Source of the DNA: Streptomyces meridianus
Lineage (GTDB): Bacteria; Actinomycetota; Actinomycetes; Streptomycetales; Streptomycetaceae
Reading direction: 5' to 3'
DNA length: 64,000 bases
NCBI RefSeq assembly: GCF_023703325.1
Contig: NZ_JAMQGM010000013.1
Span: 1 to 64,000, forward strand
The translations under genes were made by a program, and so were the position numbers. This document shows, in pieces, positions 34,223 to 44,135 of the stretch; position 1 is the first letter of the stretch, and each line of letters opens with the position of its first letter. The notes under the pieces are model-generated. The model was not told the DNA's origin, ran no database searches, and saw nothing but the letters and a program-made list of their open reading frames with translations.

Positions 34223-34354
34223 GTCTGCGTTCCGCGGACCGACAGGACCGATGTCCCTCCCCGGTCCCGATTGCTGCCGTTCCGGGGCTCCCGGTGGCAC
34301 GAATAGTCATCAGCAGGCTTCCGCGCGTACACCCGGTGCCGCTAGGAAGCATGC

Positions 34355-35998
34355 ATGTCCTTCCTCAACCGCCGCCGCTTCCTCTCCGCCGCCGGCCTCA
34401 CCGCCGCCGGCGTTCTCACCACCCGGACCGTCCTGCCCGCCCACGGGGCGACACCCGCCGCCACCGGCGTGTTCCGCCACGGGATCGCCTCGGGCGATCC
34501 GCTTCCCGACGCCGTCCTGCTGTGGACCCGGGTCACTCCCACCGACGAGGCCGCCCCGGGCTCCGGCGCCGGACCCACAGTGGACGTCGGCTGGGAGGTC
34601 GCCACCGACTCCGGATTCCGCAACGTCACCCGCTCGGGGACGACGCCCGCCGGGCCGCAGACCGACCACACCGTCAAGGTCGACGCGAGCGGGCTCGACG
34701 CCGGAACCACCTACTGGTACCGGTTCACCTGCCAGGGCGAGACGTCCGCCGCCGCCCGCACCCGCACCGCCCCGGCCGCCTCCGGCTCCCCGACGGGACT
34801 CCGCTTCGGCGTCGTCTCCTGCGCCAACTACATGGGCGGCTTCTTCTCCGCCTACCGTCACCTCGCCGCGCGCACCGACCTGGACGCCGTACTGCACCTC
34901 GGCGACTACCTCTACGAGTACGGCGACGGCGAGTACGGCCCCGGCCCCGGGATCGGGCGCGGCCACGACCCGTCAGGAGAGATGGTCACCCTCTCCGACT
35001 ACCGCCGCCGGCACGCCCAGTACAAGCAGGACCCGGACCTCCAGGCCCTGCACGCCGTCGCCCCGTTCATCGTCACCTGGGACGACCACGAGTCGGCCAA
35101 CGACGCCTGGAGCGGCGGCGCCGAGAACCACACGCCCGGCGCCGAGGGCGACTGGACGTCACGGATCGCCGCCGCCCGCCGCGCCTGGGGCGAGTGGATG
35201 CCGGTCCGCGAACCGGACGCCCGCAGGCTGTACCGCCGCTTCGCCTTCGGCGGCCTGGCCGACCTGTCGTTGCTGGACCTGCGCACCTACCGCAGCAAGC
35301 AGGTCGGACAGACCGAACTCGGAGACGTCGACGACCCGGCGCGCAGCATCACCGGCGACGACCAGATGCGCTGGCTGAAGGACAACCTGGCCACCACGAA
35401 GGCCCGTTGGCGGCTGGTCGGCAACCCGGTGATGATCGCCCCGGTGGTCTTCCCACCGCTGCCGGACAGCATCGGCCGGCCCCTCGCCGACGTCACCGGG
35501 CTCCTGCCGCCCGAGGGCGTCCCGTACAACGTCGACCAGTGGGACGGCTACACCGCGGACCGCCGTGAACTGCTGTCGCACCTGCACGACAACGGCATCG
35601 ACAACACCGTCTTCCTCACCGGCGACATCCACTCCTCGTGGGCCGCCGACGTGCCGCTCGACGCGGGCACCTATCCGGCCTCGCCGTCGGTCGCCGCCGA
35701 ACTCGTGTGCACGTCCGTGACGTCGGACAACCTCGACGAGATCACCAAGTCCCCGCCGCGCACGACTTCGGTCGCCGTCGAGGAGTCGATCAAGACCGCC
35801 AACCGGCACGTCAAGATGCTGGAGTTCGACTCCCACGGCTACTCGCTGCTCGAAGTGACGCCCGAGCGCGTGCAGATGGACTGGGTCTACATCAGCGACC
35901 GCACCGACCGGAACGCCACCGCCCGCCGCGCCGCCGGGTGGCAGGTCGAGGCCGGCAGCAACCGCGTCACCCCGGCCCCGTCCCCCCTCGCCCTCTGA
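34355..35998 (+). CDS. phoD: Tat-exported alkaline phosphatase/phosphodiesterase, PhoD family
   Basis: 547 aa. A Tat signal NRRRFLSAAGLTAAG occupies the N-terminus, followed by a fibronectin-like PhoD N domain (FRHGIASGDPLPDAVLLWTR) and the metallophosphatase core with GDYLYEYG, WDDHESANDAW, GNPVMIAP and LTGDIHSSWA. It acts outside the membrane on phosphomonoesters or diesters to release phosphate. A second Tat-exported phosphatase follows 26 bp later, so the two are probably co-transcribed. Confidence 0.93.
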   Translation: MSFLNRRRFLSAAGLTAAGVLTTRTVLPAHGATPAATGVFRHGIASGDPLPDAVLLWTRVTPTDEAAPGSGAGPTVDVGWEVATDSGFRNVTRSGTTPAGPQTDHTVKVDASGLDAGTTYWYRFTCQGETSAAARTRTAPAASGSPTGLRFGVVSCANYMGGFFSAYRHLAARTDLDAVLHLGDYLYEYGDGEYGPGPGIGRGHDPSGEMVTLSDYRRRHAQYKQDPDLQALHAVAPFIVTWDDHESANDAWSGGAENHTPGAEGDWTSRIAAARRAWGEWMPVREPDARRLYRRFAFGGLADLSLLDLRTYRSKQVGQTELGDVDDPARSITGDDQMRWLKDNLATTKARWRLVGNPVMIAPVVFPPLPDSIGRPLADVTGLLPPEGVPYNVDQWDGYTADRRELLSHLHDNGIDNTVFLTGDIHSSWAADVPLDAGTYPASPSVAAELVCTSVTSDNLDEITKSPPRTTSVAVEESIKTANRHVKMLEFDSHGYSLLEVTPERVQMDWVYISDRTDRNATARRAAGWQVEAGSNRVTPAPSPLAL

Positions 35999-36024
35999 TC
36001 CGCCGCCTCCCCCGGAGAACCCTG

Positions 36025-37293
36025 ATGCCACGCCATTCCCAGCCCCTGTCCCGCCGGAAGCTCCTGGCCACCGTCGCCGGTGGCGCGGGCGGGCTCATCC
36101 TCGGCGGCAGCGCCGTCCCCACGGCCACCGCCGCGCCGGACAGCCGGCTGCGCACCTACGTCCTGGTCGTCGACGGCTGCCGGCCCGACGAGGTGCACCC
36201 CGTCCTCATGCCGCGTCTGTCGAAGCTGCGCGACGAGGGCACGAACTACCCCTCGGCACAGTCCATGCCGGTCATGGAGACCATCCCGAACCACGTGATG
36301 ATGATGACCGGCGTCCGCCCGGACCGCTCCGGCGTCCCGGCCAACGCCGTCTACGACCCGGTCGAGAAGACCGTCCGCGACCTGGACCGGCCGGACGACC
36401 TCGACGCGACCACGGTCTTCGAACTGCTCCGCGCCAAGGGCCTGACCAGCGGTACCGTGCTGTCCAAGCGCTACCTGCACGGCATCTTCGGCACGCGCGC
36501 CGACGTGCAGTGGAAGCCCGAGCCGCTGCTGCCCGTCACCGGGCACGCCCCGGACGCGTTCACCGCCGACGCGGCCATCGCCATGATCGACAGCTCGGAC
36601 CCGGACCTGGTGTTCGTGAACTTCGGCGACGTCGACCGGGTCGGCCACAGCGACATCACCGGCACCACCCTCGAGGCCGCCCGGAAGGCCGCCCTCGCCG
36701 GCACCGACGCGCAGATCGCCCGCGTCCTGGACCACCTCACCGACACCGGGCGCTGGGAGAACAGCGTGGTCATCGTGCTGGCCGACCACTCGATGGACTG
36801 GTCCCTGCCGCACGCCGTGATCACCCTCGCGGCCGCCCTCGACGAGGACCCGCTCCTCGAGGACCACTACGCGATCGCCCAGAACGGCGGCGCCGACCTG
36901 CTCTACTGGACCGGCGCCGCCGAGGACCGCGACCGCGCCGTCGGCCGCATGCGGGACATCGTCGCCGCGCAGGACGGCGTCCTCTCGGTCCACGACCCGG
37001 CCGAACTCCGCCTCGGCGCACGGGCCGGCGATCTCGTCGCCTATGCCCGGCCGGGCTACCGGTTCTCCGATCCTGCGCCCGTCTCCAACCCGATCCCCGG
37101 CAACCACGGGCACCCGGCGACGCTGCCGATCCCCTTCTTCGTCGGCGGCGGCTCCTCGCGGGTCCGCAGCGGCGCGATCAGCAACGCCCCCGCCCGCACG
37201 ATCGACGTCGCCCCCACGATCGCCGCCCTCCACAACCTCCCCGCCCCCAGCGAAGGCTGGGACGGCACCCCCCGCACCGAAGCCCTCACCTGA
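36025..37293 (+). CDS. Tat-exported type I phosphodiesterase/nucleotide pyrophosphatase family protein
   Basis: 422 aa from the ATG at 36025 behind CCGGAGAA. Tat motif SRRKLLATVAGGAGG. The alkaline-phosphatase-superfamily core shows VDGCRPDEVHP (metal), TIPNHVMMMTGVRPDRSGV with the nucleophile Thr, NFGDVDRVGHSD, LADHSMDW and GNHGHPATLPIPFF. It hydrolyses extracytoplasmic phosphodiesters or nucleotides. It is coupled to the preceding PhoD-like gene. Confidence 0.9.
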   Translation: MPRHSQPLSRRKLLATVAGGAGGLILGGSAVPTATAAPDSRLRTYVLVVDGCRPDEVHPVLMPRLSKLRDEGTNYPSAQSMPVMETIPNHVMMMTGVRPDRSGVPANAVYDPVEKTVRDLDRPDDLDATTVFELLRAKGLTSGTVLSKRYLHGIFGTRADVQWKPEPLLPVTGHAPDAFTADAAIAMIDSSDPDLVFVNFGDVDRVGHSDITGTTLEAARKAALAGTDAQIARVLDHLTDTGRWENSVVIVLADHSMDWSLPHAVITLAAALDEDPLLEDHYAIAQNGGADLLYWTGAAEDRDRAVGRMRDIVAAQDGVLSVHDPAELRLGARAGDLVAYARPGYRFSDPAPVSNPIPGNHGHPATLPIPFFVGGGSSRVRSGAISNAPARTIDVAPTIAALHNLPAPSEGWDGTPRTEALT

Positions 37294-37365
37294 CCCCGAC
37301 CCCAACTCCCCCTCCCTCACGACGAAACGACGCCCAACCACCATCCACCCCCTTCCCTTCGACGG

Positions 37366-37391
37366 TGGACCGGCCGAACCCGGCCGGTCCA
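37366..37391 (+). terminator. Stem-loop terminator of the phosphatase unit
   Basis: TGGACCGGCCG (37366-37376) pairs perfectly with CGGCCGGTCCA (37381-37391) across an AACC loop, 72 bp after the phosphodiesterase stop. Confidence 0.75.
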
Positions 37392-37480
37392 GCGCGGAAT
37401 GCCGAAGCGCAACCGGGCGACCGGCAACGGCGGGAGGGGGACGGAGCCGGAGCAGACAGCCGAAGGGGGACGGGACCGGA

Positions 37481-37588
37481 GGGTCGGGGTCCTGGACGCT
37501 TCCGTGTATTTGTGGGCCGTCAGCGGGGGTGACGAACCAAAACCCCGCTTGCGCGGCCCGTAAATATACGGTCCAGGACCCCGAGCCC
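37481..37588 (+). ncRNA. Structured repeat element, copy A
   Basis: Outer arms 37481-37497 and 37572-37588 pair. The inner arms CCGTGTATTTGTGGGCC (37502-37518) and GGCCCGTAAATATACGG (37555-37571) pair with three G-U wobbles, and a 4-5 nt bulge CGCTT lies on the 5' side. The apex has its own AGCGGGG/CCCCGCT hairpin (37522-37528/37543-37549). Copy B at 54729-54801 (minus strand) is homologous, including flanks. The wobbles fit pairing only when read on this strand. It lies beyond the phosphatase terminator and antisense-downstream of pdxH. Confidence 0.6.
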
Positions 37589-37684
37589 GCAGGCCCCGGA
37601 ACCCGTCACCTCGCCGACGGCCCCAGCCCCTTCACCCGCGCCCCGACGGCCCCGCGTCCGAACCCGGACCCGCGCCCGCACCCC

Positions 37685-38383
37685 TCACGGACACAGCCGC
37701 TCCACCGTCCACTCCGCCCCGCCCCCGCCGTCCCCGCCCGCACCCCGGACGTACCGCAACCGATCGTGCAACCGGTTCATCCGCCCCTGCCAGAACTCCA
37801 CCCGCTCCGGCACCACCCGGAACCCGCCCCACCCCGGCGGCACCGGAACCCGCTCCTCCGGCGGATACCGGTCCGCCAACTCCCTGTACAACCCGTCCAG
37901 TTCATCCCGGGAGCCGACCACGGACGACTGCCGGCTAGCCCACGCCCCGAGCTGCGACCCGTGCGGACGGGTCCGGAAGTAGGCGGCGGTCTCGTCCCGC
38001 CCGGTCCGCTCGGCGACTCCTTCGACGATCACCTGGCGGGCGACCGGATGCCACGGGAACAGCAGTGAGACCCGCGGGTTCGCGGTGAGCTCGGCCCCCT
38101 TGCGCGAGCCGTAGTTCGTGTAGAAGACGAACCCGCGCTCGTCGTACTGCTTGAGCAGTACCGTCCTCGAGCTAGGCCGCCCCGAGGCGTCGGCGGTGGA
38201 GACGATCATGGCGTTGGGCTCGTACAGCCCGCTCATCGCCGCCTGTTCGAACCAGCGGGCGAACTGCTCGACGGGCCCGGGGGCGAGGTCGGCCTCGTCG
38301 AGCCCCTCCGTGCGGTAGTGCTCGCGCATGGCGGCCGGGTCGAAGGCCCGGAAGGGCTGCGGTGCGGAATCGGCGTGGGACAC
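37685..38383 (-). CDS. pdxH: Pyridoxine/pyridoxamine 5'-phosphate oxidase
   Basis: 232 aa from a GTG at 38383 ([11 protein letters not shown]); there is no strong ribosome site. FMN and substrate motifs are clear: [20 protein letters not shown] (about 70), [26 protein letters not shown] (about 145) and the C-terminal [11 protein letters not shown]. It makes pyridoxal 5'-phosphate from PNP/PMP with O2. It is divergent from the citrate synthase gene. Confidence 0.93.
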   Translation of the reverse strand: MSHADSAPQPFRAFDPAAMREHYRTEGLDEADLAPGPVEQFARWFEQAAMSGLYEPNAMIVSTADASGRPSSRTVLLKQYDERGFVFYTNYGSRKGAELTANPRVSLLFPWHPVARQVIVEGVAERTGRDETAAYFRTRPHGSQLGAWASRQSSVVGSRDELDGLYRELADRYPPEERVPVPPGWGGFRVVPERVEFWQGRMNRLHDRLRYVRGAGGDGGGGAEWTVERLCP

Positions 38384-38922
38384 GGGCTCATCTTGCAACA
38401 CGCCCCCGCCGCGGGCACGGGACTCCGGCAGGCGAACCGGAACCGCCCGGGACCCGCAGACCTCCACTCCCGCGGCGGGCCCGGCACGGGCCCGTCACCC
38501 GCACACCCGCAACCCCAGCAGCCCGCGACCCCGTCGCTCGCGAACGACCGCCCGACTCGACCGCACATTTTCCCCAGCCGCGCCGTGCGCCAACCCTCAC
38601 CGGGCGCAACGGTTCCTGTGCGGCACATCACCCTTCCCCGTGCGCCCCCGACCCGTCACACTGAGTCGTCGTGCACCCAGTGCCACCCTTTGCGGAATGA
38701 CCGGCAACCCGCCCACAGCCCGGGGCACGCCCGGACCGGGAACAGCCGACGGACCCCGGTTCCCGCCGCCGGGGGTGGACGACCCCCGAGCGGGGCATCA
38801 CCCGGGTGACCGGTCGGGAGCGTGAGCCGCACACCCGCGGACGCGTATCCGCCCCGGCACCGGACGTCACTGACAGCCTGGTCACGAGCCACATGTCGAC
38901 CACATCCCCGAGGAGCCGCCAG
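38384..38922. promoter_or_regulatory. 539-bp divergent region pdxH / citrate synthase
   Basis: No gene is supported. A GGGCCcggcacGGGCCC hairpin (about 38479) and the citrate synthase ribosome site GAGGAG are present. Long open frames here are GC-phase shadows. Confidence 0.4.
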
Positions 38923-40023
38923 ATGTCCGACTTCGTACCCGGACTCGAAGGAGTCGTCGCGTTCGAGACGGAGATCGCCGAACCCGACAAGGAAGGCGGC
39001 GCACTGCGCTACCGCGGGGTCGACATCGAGGACCTGGTCGGCCACGTCTCCTTCGGCAACGTGTGGGGCCTGCTCGTCGACGGCTCGTTCAACCCCGGCC
39101 TGCCGCCCGCCGAGCCGTTCCCGATCCCCGTGCACTCCGGCGACATCCGCGTGGACGTGCAGTCCGCGCTGGCCATGCTGGCGCCGGTGTGGGGCCTGAA
39201 ACCGCTGCTCGACATCGACGCGGCGCAGGCCCGTGACGACCTGGCCCGCGCCGCGGTGATGGCGCTCAGTTACGTGGCGCAGTCCGCGCGCGGGCAGGGC
39301 CTGCCGATGGTGCCGCAGAAGGAGATCGACACGGCGGAGACCGTCGTCGAGCGGTTCATGAAGCGCTGGCGCGGCGAGCCGGACCCCAAGCACGTGAAGG
39401 CCGTGGACGCGTACTGGACGTCCGCCGCCGAGCACGGCATGAACGCCTCGACGTTCACCGCCCGCGTGATCGCCTCCACCGGCGCCGACGTGGCAGCCGC
39501 CCTCTCGGGCGCGGTGGGAGCCATGTCCGGCCCGCTGCACGGCGGTGCGCCGTCCCGCGTCCTCGGCATGATCGAGGAGATCGAGCGCACCGGGGACGCC
39601 ACCGCGTACGTCAAGCACGCCCTCGACAAGGGCGAGCGGCTGATGGGCTTCGGCCACCGCGTCTACCGCGCCGAGGACCCCCGGGCCCGGGTGCTGCGGC
39701 GGACGGCCAAGGAGCTGGCGGCGCCGCGCTTCGAGGTCGCCGAGGCACTGGAGAAGGCCGCGCTGGAGGAGCTGCACAACCGGCGTCCCGACCGGGTGCT
39801 GGCGACGAACGTCGAGTTCTGGGCGGCGATCGTGCTGGACTTCGCCGAGGTTCCGGCGCACATGTTCACGTCGATGTTCACCTGCGCCCGTACCGCGGGC
39901 TGGAGCGCACACATCCTGGAGCAGAAGCGCACCGGCCGGCTGGTGCGTCCCTCGGCCCGCTATGTGGGGCCCGGCTCGCGCAGCCCGCAGGACGTCAGCG
40001 GCTACGGCGACATCTCCGGCTGA
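38923..40023 (+). CDS. Citrate synthase (type 2-like)
   Basis: 366 aa from the ATG at 38923 (MSDFVPGLEG) behind GAGGAG. Catalytic motifs: NASTFTARVIASTGAD, GPLHGGAPSRV (His), MGFGHRVYR (His) and DFAEVPAHMFTSMF (Asp). It condenses acetyl-CoA with oxaloacetate to citrate, or possibly propionyl-CoA to methylcitrate; the short dimeric type makes both possible. The gene stands alone. Confidence 0.93.
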   Translation: MSDFVPGLEGVVAFETEIAEPDKEGGALRYRGVDIEDLVGHVSFGNVWGLLVDGSFNPGLPPAEPFPIPVHSGDIRVDVQSALAMLAPVWGLKPLLDIDAAQARDDLARAAVMALSYVAQSARGQGLPMVPQKEIDTAETVVERFMKRWRGEPDPKHVKAVDAYWTSAAEHGMNASTFTARVIASTGADVAAALSGAVGAMSGPLHGGAPSRVLGMIEEIERTGDATAYVKHALDKGERLMGFGHRVYRAEDPRARVLRRTAKELAAPRFEVAEALEKAALEELHNRRPDRVLATNVEFWAAIVLDFAEVPAHMFTSMFTCARTAGWSAHILEQKRTGRLVRPSARYVGPGSRSPQDVSGYGDISG

Positions 40024-40388
40024 CCTGCGCTCTCTAGGCGTCTCCGGTTCCGACGGACGCCTCGACGCCGGCCCGGTGGTCCCGTGCATCCGCGGCACAC
40101 CGCCGGGCCGGTGCGCGTCACCTCGCCGCACGGGTTCTCACCGGCACCGCACACCCCACGGGCCTCACAGGCACAGCGCGAACCTTGGCCGGATCCGGCC
40201 CCTGAGGCCCCCTGGCGCTTACCCTCCCTTTACCTTCAAAATCGCCATGTCCATGCTCGGCGGCATCGGTGCGTCCCCCCACGCCCCCCACCCGGGGCAC
40301 CGTCCGCGCCGGGCTTCCGACCGTTCTGGCGCCACGTGCACTTCTTCGCTCCGGCGGGAGATCCCGCCTCCACTGAAGGAGAGAGTTC
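40024..40388. other. 365-bp region upstream of the S8 protease
   Basis: It holds the citrate synthase terminator and a pyrimidine-rich CTTACCCTCCCTTTACCTTC run (about 40218). GAAGGAGAG precedes the protease GTG. No gene is supported. Confidence 0.4.
40036..40062 (+). terminator. Stem-loop terminator of citrate synthase
   Basis: AGGCGTC (40036-40042) pairs with GACGCCT (40056-40062), with extra CG pairs inside the loop, 13 bp after the stop. Confidence 0.55.
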
Positions 40389-43300
40389 GTGGGTAGACGC
40401 ACCCTGCGGTCCCGAGGCCTCTACGCCTCGCTGACCGCCGCCGCCGTGGCCCTGCCACTGGCCCTCGGCTCGGCTCCGGCCGCCGCCGCGCCCGCACCGC
40501 CCGGTCCGTCGCCGCTCCAGCAGAAGGCCGAGACCAAGGTCCTCGGGCAACTCGGCGACAAGGACCGCAGCACGTTCTGGATTCGGCTCGGCTCACGGGC
40601 CGACGTGTCCGCAGCCCGTGCGGCCGAGTCCAAGGACGCCAAGGCACGCGCGCTGTTCAAGGCCGAGACCGAGCACGCGGAGAAGAGCCAGGCGGGAGTG
40701 CGCACCCTGCTGAAGAAGGCCGGTGCGCACTACAAGAGCTTCTGGATCAGCAACACGATCAAGGTGACGGCGGACAAGTCGCTCGCCGAAAAGATCGCAG
40801 CCCGCCCCGAGGTCACCGCGCTCGAGGCCGACGATCCGGTCGTCATCCCCGATCCGCTGCCCGGCAAGGACGAGCCGTCCGTCGACGCGGTCGAGTGGAA
40901 CGTCGACCGCGTCGACGCCCCCAAGGTCTGGACCGACCTGGGCGTACGCGGCGAAGGCGTCGTCATCGCCAACATCGACACCGGCGTGCAGTACGACCAC
41001 CCGGCGGTCAAGGCCGGCTACCGCGGCCTGAAGTCCGACGGCTCCTACAGCCACGACTACAACTGGTTCGATCCGGCCTCCGTCTGCTCCGGCACCGCGC
41101 CCTGCGACAACAACGGCCACGGCACCCACACCATGGGCACGATGGTCGGCGACGACGGCGCCGGCAACCAGGTCGGCGTCGCCCCCGGCGCGAAGTGGAT
41201 CGCGGCCAAGGGCTGCGAGTCCAGCTCCTGCAGCCGCGACTCGCTCCTCGCCTCCGGACAGTGGGTCGTCGCGCCCACCGACTCCGCCGGTCTGAACCCC
41301 CGCCCCGACCTGGCACCCGACGTGGTGAACAACTCCTGGGGCTCCGGCGTCTACGACACCTGGTACCGGGACACCGTCCAGTCCTGGCGGGACGCCGGCA
41401 TCTTCCCGGCGTTCTCCAACGGCAACAGCGGCCCGAACTGCAACACCTCGGGTTCACCGGGCATGTACACCAACGCCTACTCGTCCGGCGCGTTCGACAT
41501 CAACAACACCATCGCGAGCTTCTCCTCGCGCGGCACCGGCGAGAACGGCGCGATCAAGCCGGACCTCGCCGCGCCCGGCGTGAACGTGCGCTCGGCCTGG
41601 ACCGGCGGCGGCTACAACTCGATCTCCGGCACCTCCATGGCCTCCCCGCACACGGCGGCCACCGTGGCGCTGATGTGGTCGGCCTCGCCGGCGCTCCAGG
41701 GCGACGTCGCCGAGACGGAGAAGCTGCTCGACGCCTCCGCGACCGACGTCGACAACACCACCTGCGGCGGCACCGCGGCCGACAACAACGTGTTCGGCGA
41801 GGGCCGACTGAACGCCTTCGACGCGGTCAGCGCCGCCCCGCGCGGCGCGCTCGGAGCGGTCGCCGGCACCGTCACCTCCGGCTCGCAGCCGCTCGCGGAC
41901 GCCACCGTCAAGCTGTCCGGCACGATGAACCGGACGCTGACGACCGGCCAGGACGGCACGTACGCGCTGCCGAAGGCCATGGTCGGCGAGTACACGCTGA
42001 CCGTCTCCAAGTTCGGCTACCTGACGAAGGAGTACAGCGTCACGGTCGTCGAGAACGAGACCGCCACCCGGGACGCCGCCCTGGACGCCGCCCCCAGCGC
42101 CAAGCTGAGCGGCACCGTCCGCACCGAGGCCGGGCCCGAGGCGGGCGCCGCCGTCGCCGTCCAGGGGACGCCGGTGAGCACCGAGACCGGCGCAGACGGC
42201 ACGTACGAGGTCACCCTGCCCGTCGGCTCCTACGACGTCGCCGTCACCCCGGTCAGCCGCTGCGCCTCCGGCACCAGCGTCGCCGTCGAGGTGACGGAGG
42301 GCGGTGCCACGAAGAACGTCGATCTGGCCAGCCGGACCGACACCGCCGGCACCAGCTGCCGGCCGGCGGACCGGCAGTTCCCCACGGGGGACACCGAGCT
42401 GGAGTACTCCAGCAACACTTACGGCGCGAGGGAGTTCGACCTGCCGTTCCCGGTCGCCCTCTACGGCGACACCTACCGCAAGGCCACCGCGACCATCGAG
42501 GGCGTGCTGGCCTTCGGCGACAGCAGCACCACGTCCATCAACCGGACACTGCCGAGCACCCTGAACCCCGACGGGGCGCTCTACCCGTTCTGGGACAACC
42601 TCCAGCTCGACGACGAGGCCGGCGTCTACTGGGCCACCCGCGGCACCGCCCCGCACCGTCAGGTCGTGGTCGAGTGGCGGAACGTCATCATCACCTCGTC
42701 TCCCTCCAGCGACCGGCAGCGGATCAGCTTCGCGGCCGTCCTGGGTGAGGACGGCGCCTACTCCTTCCACTACAAGGACATCGGCACCGGCAGCTACGAG
42801 AACGGCTCCGGTGCGACCATCGGCGCCGAGAACGCGGCCGGCACCGACGCTCTGCAGTACGCGTACAACGAGCCGGCGGTCCGGGACGGCATGACCATCG
42901 CCTTCCGCACCGACCGGAGCGCGATCGTCTCCGGCACCGTCAAGGACGACAACGACGGCCTGCCGGTCGACGGCGCCGGCGTCGAGGTCACCCGCGACGG
43001 CGCGGCCGTCGGCTCCACCACCACCGGTGAGGACGGCAGCTACCTCGTGCAGGTGCCGGCCGAGGACCGCGGCGACTACACCGTGGCGGTGACCGCCGAC
43101 CACTACGCGGCAGGCAGCCGCACCGCGTCGCTCACCGGCGGCGAGGTGTCCCGCGAGGCCACGTCACTGGCCACCGGACGAGTGCAGATGCAGTCGCCCG
43201 ACCTGGAGTTCGTGATCCCGGCCGACGAGACCCGCACCCGCACCATGACCCTCGCCAACTCCGGTTCGGCCACCGACTACACGGTGAGCGAGAAGGACGG

Positions 43301-43970
43301 CGCGGCCTGGCTGAAGACCTCCCCGGCCTCCGGCAACCTGGCGAAGGACGAGGAGCAGAAGGTCACCCTGACCTTCGACACCGCCGGCGCGGCTCCCGGC
43401 TCCGTGCTGCGCGGCACGGTGCAGGTGGCCTCGGACAGCGGCCGGGAACCGGTCCTCGAGATCCCGGTCACCGTGGCCGTCCCCGCGTACCGGAAGGCCC
43501 TCGACACCGGCGCCACCGGCTCGACGGTCGACCTGCTCGGCGACAGCTGGGGCCCGGACCGGGCCTACGCGGCCGGCGGCTACGGCTACCTGGGCTCGTC
43601 CGCCACGGTCCGCACCACCAAGACCGTGTCCGGCACGGAGGAGCAGGACCTCTTCCGCACCGCGCGGCAGGGCCCGTACGAGTACCGGTTCGACGGGATG
43701 CCCGACGGCGTCTACCAGGTCGAGCTGGGCTTCGCCGAGCTGAGCAACAAGGCACCGGACAAACGGGTGTTCGACATCCTCGCCGAGGGGACGGAGAAGG
43801 TCTCCAACCTCGACATCGCACTCGAGGCGGGCGGCTCGCACAAGGCCCTGACCAGGAGCTTCACGGTCGAGGTCAAGGACGGGCAGCTGAACCTGCGGCT
43901 CGTGGCGGTCAAGGGCAAGAGCCTGGTGAACACCCTCCGGGTGTCCCACCGGCCCGACCTGAACGGCTGA
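40389..43970 (+). CDS. Secreted S8 serine protease (bacillopeptidase F-like)
   Basis: 1193 aa from a GTG behind GAAGGAGAG. A Sec signal peptide (about 1-33, ending SAPAAAAPA) and a propeptide precede the subtilisin domain with Asp about 197 (NIDTGVQYDHP), His about 244 (NGHGTHTMGT) and Ser about 416 (GTSMASPHTA). C-terminal modules follow: carboxypeptidase-regulatory-like repeats (about 485-560, 570-650 and 840-915), a long beta-rich region, and a terminal malectin-like domain. It degrades extracellular proteins. No Tat or LPXTG motif, so it is released. Confidence 0.93.
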   Translation: MGRRTLRSRGLYASLTAAAVALPLALGSAPAAAAPAPPGPSPLQQKAETKVLGQLGDKDRSTFWIRLGSRADVSAARAAESKDAKARALFKAETEHAEKSQAGVRTLLKKAGAHYKSFWISNTIKVTADKSLAEKIAARPEVTALEADDPVVIPDPLPGKDEPSVDAVEWNVDRVDAPKVWTDLGVRGEGVVIANIDTGVQYDHPAVKAGYRGLKSDGSYSHDYNWFDPASVCSGTAPCDNNGHGTHTMGTMVGDDGAGNQVGVAPGAKWIAAKGCESSSCSRDSLLASGQWVVAPTDSAGLNPRPDLAPDVVNNSWGSGVYDTWYRDTVQSWRDAGIFPAFSNGNSGPNCNTSGSPGMYTNAYSSGAFDINNTIASFSSRGTGENGAIKPDLAAPGVNVRSAWTGGGYNSISGTSMASPHTAATVALMWSASPALQGDVAETEKLLDASATDVDNTTCGGTAADNNVFGEGRLNAFDAVSAAPRGALGAVAGTVTSGSQPLADATVKLSGTMNRTLTTGQDGTYALPKAMVGEYTLTVSKFGYLTKEYSVTVVENETATRDAALDAAPSAKLSGTVRTEAGPEAGAAVAVQGTPVSTETGADGTYEVTLPVGSYDVAVTPVSRCASGTSVAVEVTEGGATKNVDLASRTDTAGTSCRPADRQFPTGDTELEYSSNTYGAREFDLPFPVALYGDTYRKATATIEGVLAFGDSSTTSINRTLPSTLNPDGALYPFWDNLQLDDEAGVYWATRGTAPHRQVVVEWRNVIITSSPSSDRQRISFAAVLGEDGAYSFHYKDIGTGSYENGSGATIGAENAAGTDALQYAYNEPAVRDGMTIAFRTDRSAIVSGTVKDDNDGLPVDGAGVEVTRDGAAVGSTTTGEDGSYLVQVPAEDRGDYTVAVTADHYAAGSRTASLTGGEVSREATSLATGRVQMQSPDLEFVIPADETRTRTMTLANSGSATDYTVSEKDGAAWLKTSPASGNLAKDEEQKVTLTFDTAGAAPGSVLRGTVQVASDSGREPVLEIPVTVAVPAYRKALDTGATGSTVDLLGDSWGPDRAYAAGGYGYLGSSATVRTTKTVSGTEEQDLFRTARQGPYEYRFDGMPDGVYQVELGFAELSNKAPDKRVFDILAEGTEKVSNLDIALEAGGSHKALTRSFTVEVKDGQLNLRLVAVKGKSLVNTLRVSHRPDLNG

Positions 43971-44027
43971 CACGCTGATCCGGGGCGCTGGCCGATGCGT
44001 TGCTGAAGCCGGTGCTCCGAGGGGGGC

Positions 44028-44057
44028 GCGGCTCCGCCCGGTCACGGGCGGGGCCGC
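44028..44057 (+). terminator. Stem-loop terminator of the S8 protease
   Basis: GCGGCTCCGCCC (44028-44039) pairs with GGGCGGGGCCGC (44046-44057) with one U-G pair in RNA, 58 bp after the stop. Confidence 0.7.
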
Positions 44058-44135
44058 ACCTGCCGCGCTTCGCCAACTGCCTGCCGACAACAACGCGTTC
44101 GGCGGCTCGGAAAGAACGAGTGAGGAACGAAACTG

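Larger units (their letters stand above)
33816..34354. other. 539-bp region between the PAS gene and phoD-like gene
   Basis: It contains the promoter, short ORF and junction structure described separately, and the phoD-like ribosome site AGGAAG. I see no PhoP-type direct repeats spaced 11 bp in it. Confidence 0.5.

Noticed and set aside
34223..34354. Possible PhoP (PHO box) repeats before the phosphatase gene
   Set aside because: GTTCCGCGG and GTTCCGGGG occur but are not spaced 11 bp as direct repeats require.
41454..43103. Long frame antisense to the S8 protease
   Set aside because: Shadow of a GC-rich coding sequence; no ribosome site or domain.
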